From DAOVQB01 sp023128935 (lineage in GTDB: Bacteria; Eisenbacteria; RBG-16-71-46; CAIMUX01; WJJG01), in contig DAOVQB010000248.1 in the NCBI GenBank assembly GCA_030628905.1, positions 1-5,400 on the forward strand: DNA of 5,400 nt. The letters are read 5' to 3'. Position 1 is the stretch's first letter; each line of letters begins with the position of its first letter. Below the pieces are notes generated by a model, which was not told the origin of the DNA, did no database searches, and saw only the letters and a list, made by a program, of their open reading frames with translations. This document shows positions 1 through 5,209 of the stretch, piece by piece. A program made the translations under genes and the position numbers.

Positions 1-46
1 ATCCTCTTTTTGAGCACCTTCGCTGTCGTACGGCGAAAACTACATC

Positions 47-75
47 ATACTACCGCCAGTTATCGGGAAAGTCAA
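47..75 (-). promoter_or_regulatory. Leftward sigma70-like promoter near the left edge
   Basis: On the minus strand a -35 box TTGACT (75-70) is followed after 17 bp by a -10 box TAGTAT (52-47), matching the consensus at 5/6 and 4/6 positions. The start point would fall near 40. The predicted transcript opens with a small hairpin (TTCGC and GCGAA arms, 37-33 and 23-19), and an AGAGG Shine-Dalgarno-like stretch lies at 7-2. The start codon of the gene it serves would therefore lie just outside the window. This is inferred from sequence match only. Confidence 0.5.
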
Positions 76-455
76 GCGTAGAGTTGCCCCATACAAGATG
101 AGTATGAACAGCGGCCACGCAGAATATTTATCCACCCGATAGGTCCGGTGCTCGCGTTCTCCTTCCCCATCTCTCCAACTCCGACTCGGCGCTGCAGCAC
201 GGGCGCGGATCGTTCGATCGAGTGGGTCCTTCCTGGTGGAGGCTGGGTGACTGATTGGAGAACTGCTGCAATCTCGGGTAGCCCTGAGAATCAGCCCGTG
301 GCATACTCCTAAAGACGCTGATTGAGTACATGATCCAGGAGGAGATCCCGCCGCAGTTAGCCCCGGCGTAGCGATTCGAGGCACCTGAACTGGTGCAGCA
401 TTTCGCCGCACAGCCGCAGCGGTGAGCCAGCGGACGTTACGGGGAGTTGTCCGGC
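76..455. other. 380-bp stretch without a supported gene
   Basis: No convincing gene is seen between the stop codon of the nuclease-like gene and the leftward promoter. The open frames here are composed of biased, low-complexity residues (runs rich in Pro, Ser and Arg), have no good ribosome binding site and show no recognisable motif. A weak inverted repeat with arms GCACC and GGTGC (381-385, 392-396) lies about 60 bp past the stop of the upstream operon, but no T tract follows it on the minus strand, so I do not call it a terminator. A short plus-strand frame ending at a TAG at 370-372 contains a plausible helix (residues like LLKTLIEYMIQEEI) and could be the eroded end of an old gene. The stretch may be decayed coding sequence. 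Confidence 0.5.
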
Positions 456-2102
456 TCAGATCAACATTTGCCAGTAGTACGGATGCAAGGGTGTTCGAAA
501 GTGCCTAGCTGCTATGAATAGGAGCTGCTGGAGGCCCTTGCTGTAGCACGAGAACACATCTGGTCCCGGAAACTCCGTCCTTATGGCACCAAGTGCTGCC
601 CGGGCTGTATCCCGATCGTCGGGCAAGCTCGCGAGAACATAAGTCGTTCCCGACTCATTCGCTGCATTCCGGGCGTAGATGTGCTCCTCAGTCTCTGTAC
701 TTGGGTACCAGTACTGAAGCGTTGTCTTCGCGAACAGATTTTCGGCGACCCCACGGAATCGCTCGTGCTCGTCATCCATACCCAGTATTAGGAACCAGTC
801 AGCGAGGATGGGCACGATCGTGGACAGATCTATTGCATCCTCAGGAGAGGCCCAATCTTCCGCCTCCATATCAACCAGTTGATCATAGGAATCCGATGAC
901 AGTGGATAATGTCCCCCCAGATGGCAGGCATTCACGATATGTCGAGACAAGCCAAGAGCCCATTTTGCTGCATCGTTTTGACGGTTTGTCCGATAGAGCA
1001 AGTACAGCCCGAGTGCAATCTCGATTGAGTGTCCGTCAAAACAGGGAGCCTTGGATGCCGGGTTGAGCGCAATCAGCGCGGCGAGTCCATCAGTGACTTC
1101 GGCGAAGTTCGGTCGGTAACGTGAGATGCCGATAGCCGCGAGAGCCTCGAAGCCAAGCGTAGACAAAAACCCGATTGTCTCGAACACACGGATCGGGTAC
1201 TCGATGCGATCACCCCCGTAGCCAAACAGCCCATCCTTCACATACAACGCAGGTCGTAGCTTCTCGAAGTACCGGCTTTGTAGCATGTCGTAGGTTCGGT
1301 AGACCTTCCCGAACTCAGGCCAGAGGGATGGAGGGAATCCGAGCTGGCGCATCCAATCCCAGCTGCTGAGAATCGTGCGTTCGGCTGCGATAAGAGCCTG
1401 GCGAAGATTGTCAGCTTCGTCCGCCCACCTGGCGACCATTCGCAGACAGAGATTCGCTTGCCTCATGCGGTGTCGCCTCTGCTTGGCGGTCAGCGAATTC
1501 TGCCCCTCGGATAGGGTATCAGTCACGAGGGCGTAGTAGTCGTCCAGTCTGTACTCATTGAGGTCTATCAGCGCAAGCGCTCTCCGCAGCCTATGCTGAG
1601 AGATGGTCGGGAACGCCGGTTCCTCCATCATGTGGCGCTCGATGAGAATCGAGAGGTAGCTGCCGTCCCATTTGGTGAGCCGAATACCGCTCTCCTGAAA
1701 GCTATCCTTGAGGGAGGTAAGCTCGTGACAAACATCCTGCTCGACCTTGCCGCCACAGCAGATCACGACAACCACGGGGAGATTCGCGTATTCAGGAGAA
1801 ACGCAGTTTCGCACATAGTCGTAGCGCACGTCATTTAGAGAGGGTCTGATAGCCTGCCGAGAGCCGTCCCAGTCAGACTGGCCAATGTCGCCTGACTTGA
1901 TCACGAATAGGAACAGTGACCGCGGCGCAGCCTCATCGGGTAGCCGTCCAATGGCGGCAACATCAACTCCGTGCTGCTTCACACCACGCTTCGGCGTCTC
2001 CAATAGACGCATGCCTATTGACAGCAGGAGATCCGGGAGAAGAGCATCGAGCTCTTCCGATTCCCGCAGCCCCGCAAGGTACTCGCGGATCGCTAGTCGC
2101 AT
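456..2102 (-). CDS. Protein with N-terminal PD-(D/E)XK nuclease-like domain and helical C-terminal region
   Basis: This 548-residue protein is not one I can name. Residues 18-165 look like a restriction-endonuclease-type fold. A helix (18-34) is followed by a strand with HGVDVAAIG, where D47 is the candidate metal ligand. A second strand, LFLFVIKSGD, carries K69. Next come a helix with a W78 and RQAIRPSLNDV pattern, a hydrophobic strand PVVVVICC (109-116), and the segment KWDGSYLSILIERHM (144-158), which resembles the closing WDG-x-L-xx-LIE element seen in Mrr-like domains fused to defence proteins. The usual acidic residue two positions before the lysine is V67 here, so the catalytic site may be altered or the acid may come from elsewhere. 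Residues 166-548 are mostly helical with no motif I recognise. No signal peptide or membrane segment is visible, so it is probably cytosolic. The ATG at 2102 has GGGAGGA upstream with a longish 11-nt spacer. It starts 7 bp after the stop of the helical-repeat gene, so the two are very likely co-translated and may act together. A role in degrading or sensing foreign DNA is inference. Confidence 0.85.
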   Translation of the reverse strand: MRLAIREYLAGLRESEELDALLPDLLLSIGMRLLETPKRGVKQHGVDVAAIGRLPDEAAPRSLFLFVIKSGDIGQSDWDGSRQAIRPSLNDVRYDYVRNCVSPEYANLPVVVVICCGGKVEQDVCHELTSLKDSFQESGIRLTKWDGSYLSILIERHMMEEPAFPTISQHRLRRALALIDLNEYRLDDYYALVTDTLSEGQNSLTAKQRRHRMRQANLCLRMVARWADEADNLRQALIAAERTILSSWDWMRQLGFPPSLWPEFGKVYRTYDMLQSRYFEKLRPALYVKDGLFGYGGDRIEYPIRVFETIGFLSTLGFEALAAIGISRYRPNFAEVTDGLAALIALNPASKAPCFDGHSIEIALGLYLLYRTNRQNDAAKWALGLSRHIVNACHLGGHYPLSSDSYDQLVDMEAEDWASPEDAIDLSTIVPILADWFLILGMDDEHERFRGVAENLFAKTTLQYWYPSTETEEHIYARNAANESGTTYVLASLPDDRDTARAALGAIRTEFPGPDVFSCYSKGLQQLLFIAARHFRTPLHPYYWQMLI

Positions 2103-2109
2103 GCGCTAG

Positions 2110-4131
2110 TTATTCCTCCCGCTTCTCTAGCTCACTTCGAACCTTAGCTTTGGTCTCCGCCCTGAACTTGTCAAGCATCAAGGCGTGACCGATCGGGGCA
2201 ATGCTATCGCCCCTCGGAAGCTCCATTGTCTCAGAGTGCTCGTGCAGCTCTCCTCGACGCAGCTTCCCATCAGGGCCCCTGAACACATACGGGCACTTGA
2301 ACTTGAGCATCTGTCTCGATGCAAGCTGCAACAAGCCTGGCTTCTTTTCTCTGGCTTGCTTGTAGCTACGAGCCACCGCCTTGGCTACCTCTCTGTTGTA
2401 CCGCGCAAGCCTGTCAGAGGGAGGAACAAGTTCCTTGAGGTATGGCCTTCCCTCACGTTCCTTGCGGTACTCCTCGATCTTGCTCAAAGCTGCAGTCGCT
2501 ACGCGCTGAGTGATGCTACCTTCCGATTCACCAAGACCCTTCAGATACTCCTCGCATGAATGGGGGTAGTCGTAGCCAAGTGCGTTGCCAAATGCTGCTG
2601 CCGCCTGTCCCTCCAGAAGCGGATCGCTGTCGGCACCTTGGAGCACGGAGAGCGCAAGACCGAAGAGCGATGTGTTGTCAATGCCGTATGTCCAGCCGAG
2701 GACTTTCCTCAAGATGAAGACCTTGTTGATGCTACTAGTGCGGGCCAGCACTTGGGCAGAAAGCACCGGGGGCAAGTCTCCGCGGACGGAGAGCACTAGA
2801 GAGGCCTCGCGAAGCATTTGCGCAGCTGCTCGGTGAAGAGGCTGGAGGTCCGTATTCAACCAGGCGGTCACAAGGAACTCCAATGGCTCCCGCAGTCCAA
2901 GGAGCTCTAGGAAGGTGCTTCTGAAGGACTCGTGAATCGCGTGTTGTTCCAGTCCTTCGGAATGCTCGAGAGCCCAGCGGGTCAGGAAGCGGTTGGCCAC
3001 GGAGGCGTCCGACTTGACCAGTCCGGAAAGTGTTCCGTCAAGGTTCTTCAGTGTTCTTGCATGGCTGAGGTCAGTTGTTCTTGCCAAGTTCATCAGGCAG
3101 ATCGTGATCCAGCGCTCATCATCTTCCTTCTGAGACCGGCCAAGAAGAAGACTGCTTAGGTGGTGTCGGGCAATAGGAGCCGTGTGCTGAGATAGCTGAA
3201 CTAGCTTGTCGCCGAGGTCGTGACCCTGCCTAGCGAGGTTGCAGTAGGCAAGCGACACTGCACCCATTAGATCCTCATTGTCTTCGAGCATTCCAAGCTT
3301 CTCGATGACTTGCCCCACGTGCCCTGCAAGCTCCAGATCGCTGTAGTCCATGTTGCTTAGAGCGACGACAGCTGCTGACGCTGTCTCGGGGCGATTTGAT
3401 TCTGTTAGCTCAAGAGCCAGATCGTACATGTGGCGCGGCCGCGCCTTCGCGGCACCGACCATCAAACAGCTCGCCATAGCCGCCGCTGACTGCGTGCCTT
3501 CGTCGAGCAGGCCAACGCATGCCAGCTCCGCTGTCTCTGGATGAGACCCGCCAAACTCCCGAACGGAACCGTGGAACACACCTGCTAGCAAGTCTTCGCC
3601 TACGATGTCATGTATGCGCGGGAGATGCTGGATCAGTGATTCGACGTCGGCATCCAAGCCAGGCAGCAGGTCCCAGAAGACAGGGAGGAGTTCCCATGCG
3701 CACGAATGGTCTGCATGAAGCAGAGGCAGGATCGCTAGTAGGCTTTTCCCGTAGATAGCATCTAGTGCCGCAAGAGAGAAACGGTAGGCCTCAGGGCGAG
3801 GGAGCACGTCCGTTTCGGCTAGCCTCCATATGGCATCGCAAAACAGCGCTGGTTCATCACTGACAGAAGCCAGATGCCCTTCGACGTATGACAACAGCCA
3901 CGCTTGAGCAGCACTTCGCTCTGATAGTGCTTCCACAGAGGCGCTGCCCTCCAGTTCGATCCCATGTGATCCGGCTGCTCGCACGGCATCAGGAGGGATC
4001 TCTGTTGCGGCCGCATCGAGGTTCCGATTTGAGGTCTGAAGAATGAGACGGTAGGCATCTGGGTGAGAAGAACGAAAGCTTCTCCACTGACTGACGTCTA
4101 CGAACAACAGGTCCAGTTCACCGCGATCCAT
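2110..4131 (-). CDS. Large helical-repeat (HEAT/ARM-like) protein of unknown function
   Basis: This 673-residue protein is not one I recognise. Residues 1-60 form a short mixed region beginning with LDLLFVDVSQW. From about 75 to 555 the sequence is an almost unbroken series of amphipathic helices with Leu/Ala-rich faces and short turns, for example around 205-260 (alanine-rich pairs) and 325-350. This pattern fits an alpha-solenoid scaffold of the HEAT/ARM type, though the repeats are too diverged to delimit by eye. Residues 555-600 are highly charged and basic (KIEEYRKEREG, RSYKQAREKK), a possible nucleic-acid-binding or coiled region. Residues 610-650 hold a compact, non-helical element (KCPYVFRGPDGKLRRGEL), perhaps a small beta domain, and the tail is a charged helix. 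There is no signal peptide or membrane segment. I chose the ATG at 4131 because AGAGG lies 6 nt upstream; a TTG one codon earlier would leave a spacer of only 3 nt. The gene lies 81 bp after the glycine-zipper gene and 7 bp before the nuclease-like gene, so it most plausibly serves as a scaffold or sensor for the latter. Confidence 0.85.
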   Translation of the reverse strand: MDRGELDLLFVDVSQWRSFRSSHPDAYRLILQTSNRNLDAAATEIPPDAVRAAGSHGIELEGSASVEALSERSAAQAWLLSYVEGHLASVSDEPALFCDAIWRLAETDVLPRPEAYRFSLAALDAIYGKSLLAILPLLHADHSCAWELLPVFWDLLPGLDADVESLIQHLPRIHDIVGEDLLAGVFHGSVREFGGSHPETAELACVGLLDEGTQSAAAMASCLMVGAAKARPRHMYDLALELTESNRPETASAAVVALSNMDYSDLELAGHVGQVIEKLGMLEDNEDLMGAVSLAYCNLARQGHDLGDKLVQLSQHTAPIARHHLSSLLLGRSQKEDDERWITICLMNLARTTDLSHARTLKNLDGTLSGLVKSDASVANRFLTRWALEHSEGLEQHAIHESFRSTFLELLGLREPLEFLVTAWLNTDLQPLHRAAAQMLREASLVLSVRGDLPPVLSAQVLARTSSINKVFILRKVLGWTYGIDNTSLFGLALSVLQGADSDPLLEGQAAAAFGNALGYDYPHSCEEYLKGLGESEGSITQRVATAALSKIEEYRKEREGRPYLKELVPPSDRLARYNREVAKAVARSYKQAREKKPGLLQLASRQMLKFKCPYVFRGPDGKLRRGELHEHSETMELPRGDSIAPIGHALMLDKFRAETKAKVRSELEKREE
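2114..2120 (-). promoter_or_regulatory. Ribosome binding site of the nuclease-like gene
   Basis: GGGAGGA on the minus strand lies inside the last codons of the upstream gene, with an 11-nt spacer to the ATG at 2102. The upstream TAA (2112-2110) falls within the spacer, an arrangement typical of translational coupling. Confidence 0.7.
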
Positions 4132-4137
4132 CAATCA

Positions 4138-4142
4138 CCTCT
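4138..4142 (-). promoter_or_regulatory. Ribosome binding site that fixes the start of the helical-repeat gene
   Basis: AGAGG on the minus strand lies 6 nt before the ATG at 4131 and only 3 nt before the TTG at 4134. The spacing favours the ATG. Confidence 0.65.
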
Positions 4143-4151
4143 GGGCCGCTG

Positions 4152-4161
4152 GCAGATCTGC
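4152..4161. repeat. 10-bp perfect palindrome in the gap before the helical-repeat gene
   Basis: GCAGATCTGC is self-complementary and sits in the 81-bp gap between the glycine-zipper gene and the helical-repeat gene, with CCGC and CGG flanks that could lengthen a hairpin. No T tract follows on the minus strand, so it is not a standard terminator. It could be a processing site, a weak attenuator or a chance match. I found no convincing promoter in this gap. Confidence 0.3.
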
Positions 4162-4212
4162 GGACGTGTCTGGAAGGAATTGTCGTGAGGCAAAGAAGCA
4201 TGTAATACGATG

Positions 4213-4416
4213 CTAGTAGCCGTTTCTTTCGTCCTCGATCGCACCGCTATGACCTCCCCAAGCGGCGAGAAGGCCAGCGCCGATTGCAGCCCCAACCGGA
4301 CCAAGCAGTATCGCCCCGATCACACCGCCAACCATTCCGCCGATTGCGGCTCTGGCTGCAGTGGTCGGTTTCCGTGCGGCCACTACCTCAAGCCCTTTGC
4401 GAACAATGGTATCCAT
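4213..4416 (-). CDS. Small glycine-zipper membrane protein
   Basis: This 67-residue protein has a short basic, amphipathic N-terminus (MDTIVRKGLEVVAARK), a hydrophobic glycine-rich core at about residues 24-53, and an acidic polar tail (IEDERNGY). The core has glycines spaced every fourth residue (G26/G30/G34, G27/G31, G42/G46), the glycine-zipper pattern that packs transmembrane helices closely. A GP near residue 39-40 could split the core into a two-helix hairpin. It is probably inserted in the inner membrane. Families with such cores include structural membrane proteins and pore-forming or membrane-perturbing peptides, and I cannot choose between them. The start at 4416 is supported by an AGGAGG placed 4 nt upstream. 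A longer reading from 4461 would add 15 residues and overlap the upstream gene, so I rejected it. The ribosome binding site abuts the stop codon of the XRE gene, so the two are translationally coupled. It may be an effector or partner controlled by that regulator. Confidence 0.75.
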   Translation of the reverse strand: MDTIVRKGLEVVAARKPTTAARAAIGGMVGGVIGAILLGPVGAAIGAGLLAAWGGHSGAIEDERNGY

Positions 4417-4420
4417 GCGT

Positions 4421-4427
4421 CCTCCTT
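4421..4427 (-). promoter_or_regulatory. Strong ribosome binding site of the glycine-zipper gene
   Basis: AAGGAGG on the minus strand lies 4 nt before the ATG at 4416 and overlaps the last base of the preceding TGA stop (4429-4427). It decides the start of the small protein and indicates coupled translation. Confidence 0.75.
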
Positions 4428-4726
4428 CAGTTCGTGTTCTCAGGCTGCGCAAGCAGCTCAATCAGTTTGTAGATCATGAAGCCAAGCCCGCCAATCGCCG
4501 CCATCGCGCCAAGAGCAGAAAGAGCAGACGTTAGGCCATCTGGAGGCGCTTTCAAGGCCTGCTCGATGCCCAGCAGGACTGCCTCTGCGGATCCCGTAGG
4601 AGCACTCTGCCCGGCCTCCCATCGGTACACCGTCCTAGTGTCGACACCAAGCAGCTTGGCGAACTCAGCTCGCGAGAGTCCGAGTCGATCACGCACTTGA
4701 GCTATCCGTTCAATGCTCCACTCCAT
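4427..4726 (-). CDS. XRE-family helix-turn-helix protein with a C-terminal membrane segment
   Basis: This 99-residue protein has an N-terminal Cro/C1-type DNA-binding domain. Residues 4-56 show the typical pattern, with LSRAEFAKLLGVDTRTVYRWE (17-37) split between the two HTH helices and the conserved W and E after the recognition helix, followed by an xAP turn. After a linker (APPDG), residues 65-92 are hydrophobic and glycine-rich (ALSALGAMAAIGGLGF...LIELL), predicted to be a single transmembrane helix with a short polar tail. The protein would thus be a membrane-tethered repressor or sensor, an uncommon design for so short an XRE protein. I chose the ATG at 4726 because the -10 box at 4742-4737 places the transcript start near 4730, downstream of the alternative ATG (4753) and TTG (4765). 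There is no Shine-Dalgarno sequence before 4726, consistent with near-leaderless translation. It heads the operon and probably represses its own promoter through the palindrome at 4753-4764. Confidence 0.82.
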   Translation of the reverse strand: MEWSIERIAQVRDRLGLSRAEFAKLLGVDTRTVYRWEAGQSAPTGSAEAVLLGIEQALKAPPDGLTSALSALGAMAAIGGLGFMIYKLIELLAQPENTN

Positions 4727-4736
4727 GATGACAGTG

Positions 4737-4765
4737 AGGTTAGCACATGCCATGACAATTGTCAA
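4737..4765 (-). promoter_or_regulatory. Promoter of the four-gene module, giving a near-leaderless mRNA
   Basis: The minus strand has a perfect -35 box TTGACA (4765-4760), a 17-bp spacer and a weak -10 box TAACCT (4742-4737, 3/6). The expected start near 4730 leaves about 4 nt before the ATG at 4726. The strong -35 box with a weak -10 box suits a regulated promoter. It is inferred from sequence and spacing. Confidence 0.55.
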
Positions 4766-4913
4766 GTCGCGGCTGGACTGATAGGCTAAGGGCTGGCTGT
4801 GGCAGAATCCCCTCTTGAAGGATGTGGGTGATCGGCACTTTATTTCCGAGCATTGAGCGCTGCCGCCTGTGGTTGTGGTAGTCGATCTCCTGGGAGATGA
4901 ACCGTCCTAGCTT
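4740..4913 (-). pseudogene. C-terminal remnant of a DDE transposase/integrase (rve-type)
   Basis: On the minus strand an open stretch of 57 codons runs from just after a TGA (4916-4914) to a TAA (4742-4740). It contains EIDYHNHRRQRSMLGNKVP and then ITHILQEGILPQP. The Y-N-x-x-R-x-x-x-S-L-G-x-K-x-P pattern is the well-known C-terminal end of the integrase core domain in IS3- and IS481-like transposases. No start codon, catalytic D/D/E residues or N-terminal part remain. Weak similarity may continue upstream of the stop to about 4950 (residues like LFPEVVNV). It is a dead fragment. Its 3' end is now overlapped by the promoter and operator of the XRE gene, so an insertion element was once here and decayed. 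I cannot identify its inverted repeats or fix its family. Confidence 0.72.
4753..4764. promoter_or_regulatory. Candidate XRE operator: perfect 12-bp palindrome over the -35 box
   Basis: TGACAATTGTCA is a perfect inverted repeat covering five of the six bases of the -35 box. A further TGACA half-site lies at 4729-4733, at the predicted transcription start, 24 bp away. Binding at either place would block RNA polymerase. Small XRE repressors typically bind palindromes of this size at their own promoter, so autoregulation is a reasonable inference. Confidence 0.5.
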
Positions 4914-5027
4914 TCAGACGTTCACTACCTCGGGGAACAAACCGCAGTTCTCCATTCATATACCTGGGGTCTGTCAGGGTGAAATAGCGAAAATCCCGTT
5001 GGATATAGCGATTCGGCTCACTTCGGG

Positions 5028-5101
5028 TGGAGGTGAGCGGATTCGAACCGCCAGCCTCCCGCGTGCAAGGCGGGCGCTCTCCCAGTTAGAGCTACACCCC
5101 C
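5028..5101 (-). tRNA. tRNA-Ala (anticodon UGC)
   Basis: A complete 74-nt cloverleaf is present on the minus strand. The acceptor arms GGGGGTG and CACCTCC pair fully, with G3-U70, the identity element of alanine tRNA. The D arm is GCTC/GAGC, the anticodon stem CCCGC/GCGGG carries loop CTTGCAC with anticodon TGC, and the T arm GGCGG/CCGCT carries loop TTCGAAT. The discriminator base is A. The next bases are CCC, so the CCA end is not encoded and must be added after transcription. It has its own promoter at 5142-5115. I see no clear terminator downstream. tRNA genes are common integration sites for islands, but no copy of its 3' end is repeated elsewhere in this window. Confidence 0.97.
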
Positions 5102-5114
5102 ATTAGTAAACAAG

Positions 5115-5142
5115 ATTATAACGGCGCTCTTTAACTGATCAA
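5115..5142 (-). promoter_or_regulatory. Promoter of tRNA-Ala
   Basis: The minus strand has a perfect -10 box TATAAT (5120-5115) and a -35 box TTGATC (5142-5137, 4/6) separated by 16 bp. The predicted start near 5108 lies about 7 nt before the mature tRNA 5' end. Confidence 0.7.
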
Positions 5143-5150
5143 CCAGTTGA
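5139..5150. repeat. Inverted repeat between divergent promoters
   Basis: TCAAC-CA-GTTGA has 5-bp arms and overlaps the -35 boxes of both the tRNA promoter and the promoter of the secreted protein. The symmetry partly follows from two back-to-back -35 boxes, so it need not be a regulator site. Confidence 0.3.
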
Positions 5151-5176
5151 CACCACAAGAATCAAGACGGTAAAGT
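5147..5176 (+). promoter_or_regulatory. Promoter of the secreted-protein gene
   Basis: A perfect -35 box TTGACA (5147-5152) is followed after 18 bp by TAAAGT (5171-5176, 4/6). The expected start near 5183 gives a leader of about 27 nt before the ATG at 5210, with the ribosome binding site well placed. Confidence 0.6.
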
Positions 5177-5209
5177 GATGTCCACACAAAGTGCACACAG
5201 GAGGAAATC

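Noticed and set aside
283..372. Short plus-strand frame ending in LIEYMIQEEIPPQLAPA
   Set aside because: It could be the end of a decayed gene, but there is no start, no family match I can support, and a stop shortly before it.
381..396. Hairpin GCACC/GGTGC as terminator of the module
   Set aside because: The stem is only 5 bp and no T run follows on the minus strand.
40..411. Minus-strand open frame of 123 codons, and a shorter one at 128-331
   Set aside because: Biased composition, no ribosome binding site, no recognisable motif, and the two frames overlap each other. They look like chance frames in a GC-rich spacer.
593..1066. Plus-strand open frame of 157 codons
   Set aside because: Lies wholly opposite the nuclease-like gene, with low-complexity Ser/Arg/Pro-rich translation and no ribosome binding site. 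It is a shadow frame, as are the other plus-strand frames between 456 and 4131.
4132..4134. TTG start one codon before the ATG of the helical-repeat gene
   Set aside because: Its spacer to AGAGG would be only 3 nt, against 6 nt for the ATG.
4417..4461. Longer start for the glycine-zipper gene at 4461
   Set aside because: It would overlap the end of the XRE gene, while the ATG at 4416 has an excellent AGGAGG at the right distance.
4727..4765. Upstream starts for the XRE gene (TTG at 4765, ATG at 4753)
   Set aside because: They lie upstream of the predicted transcription start, add residues with no domain role, and the TTG overlaps the -35 box.
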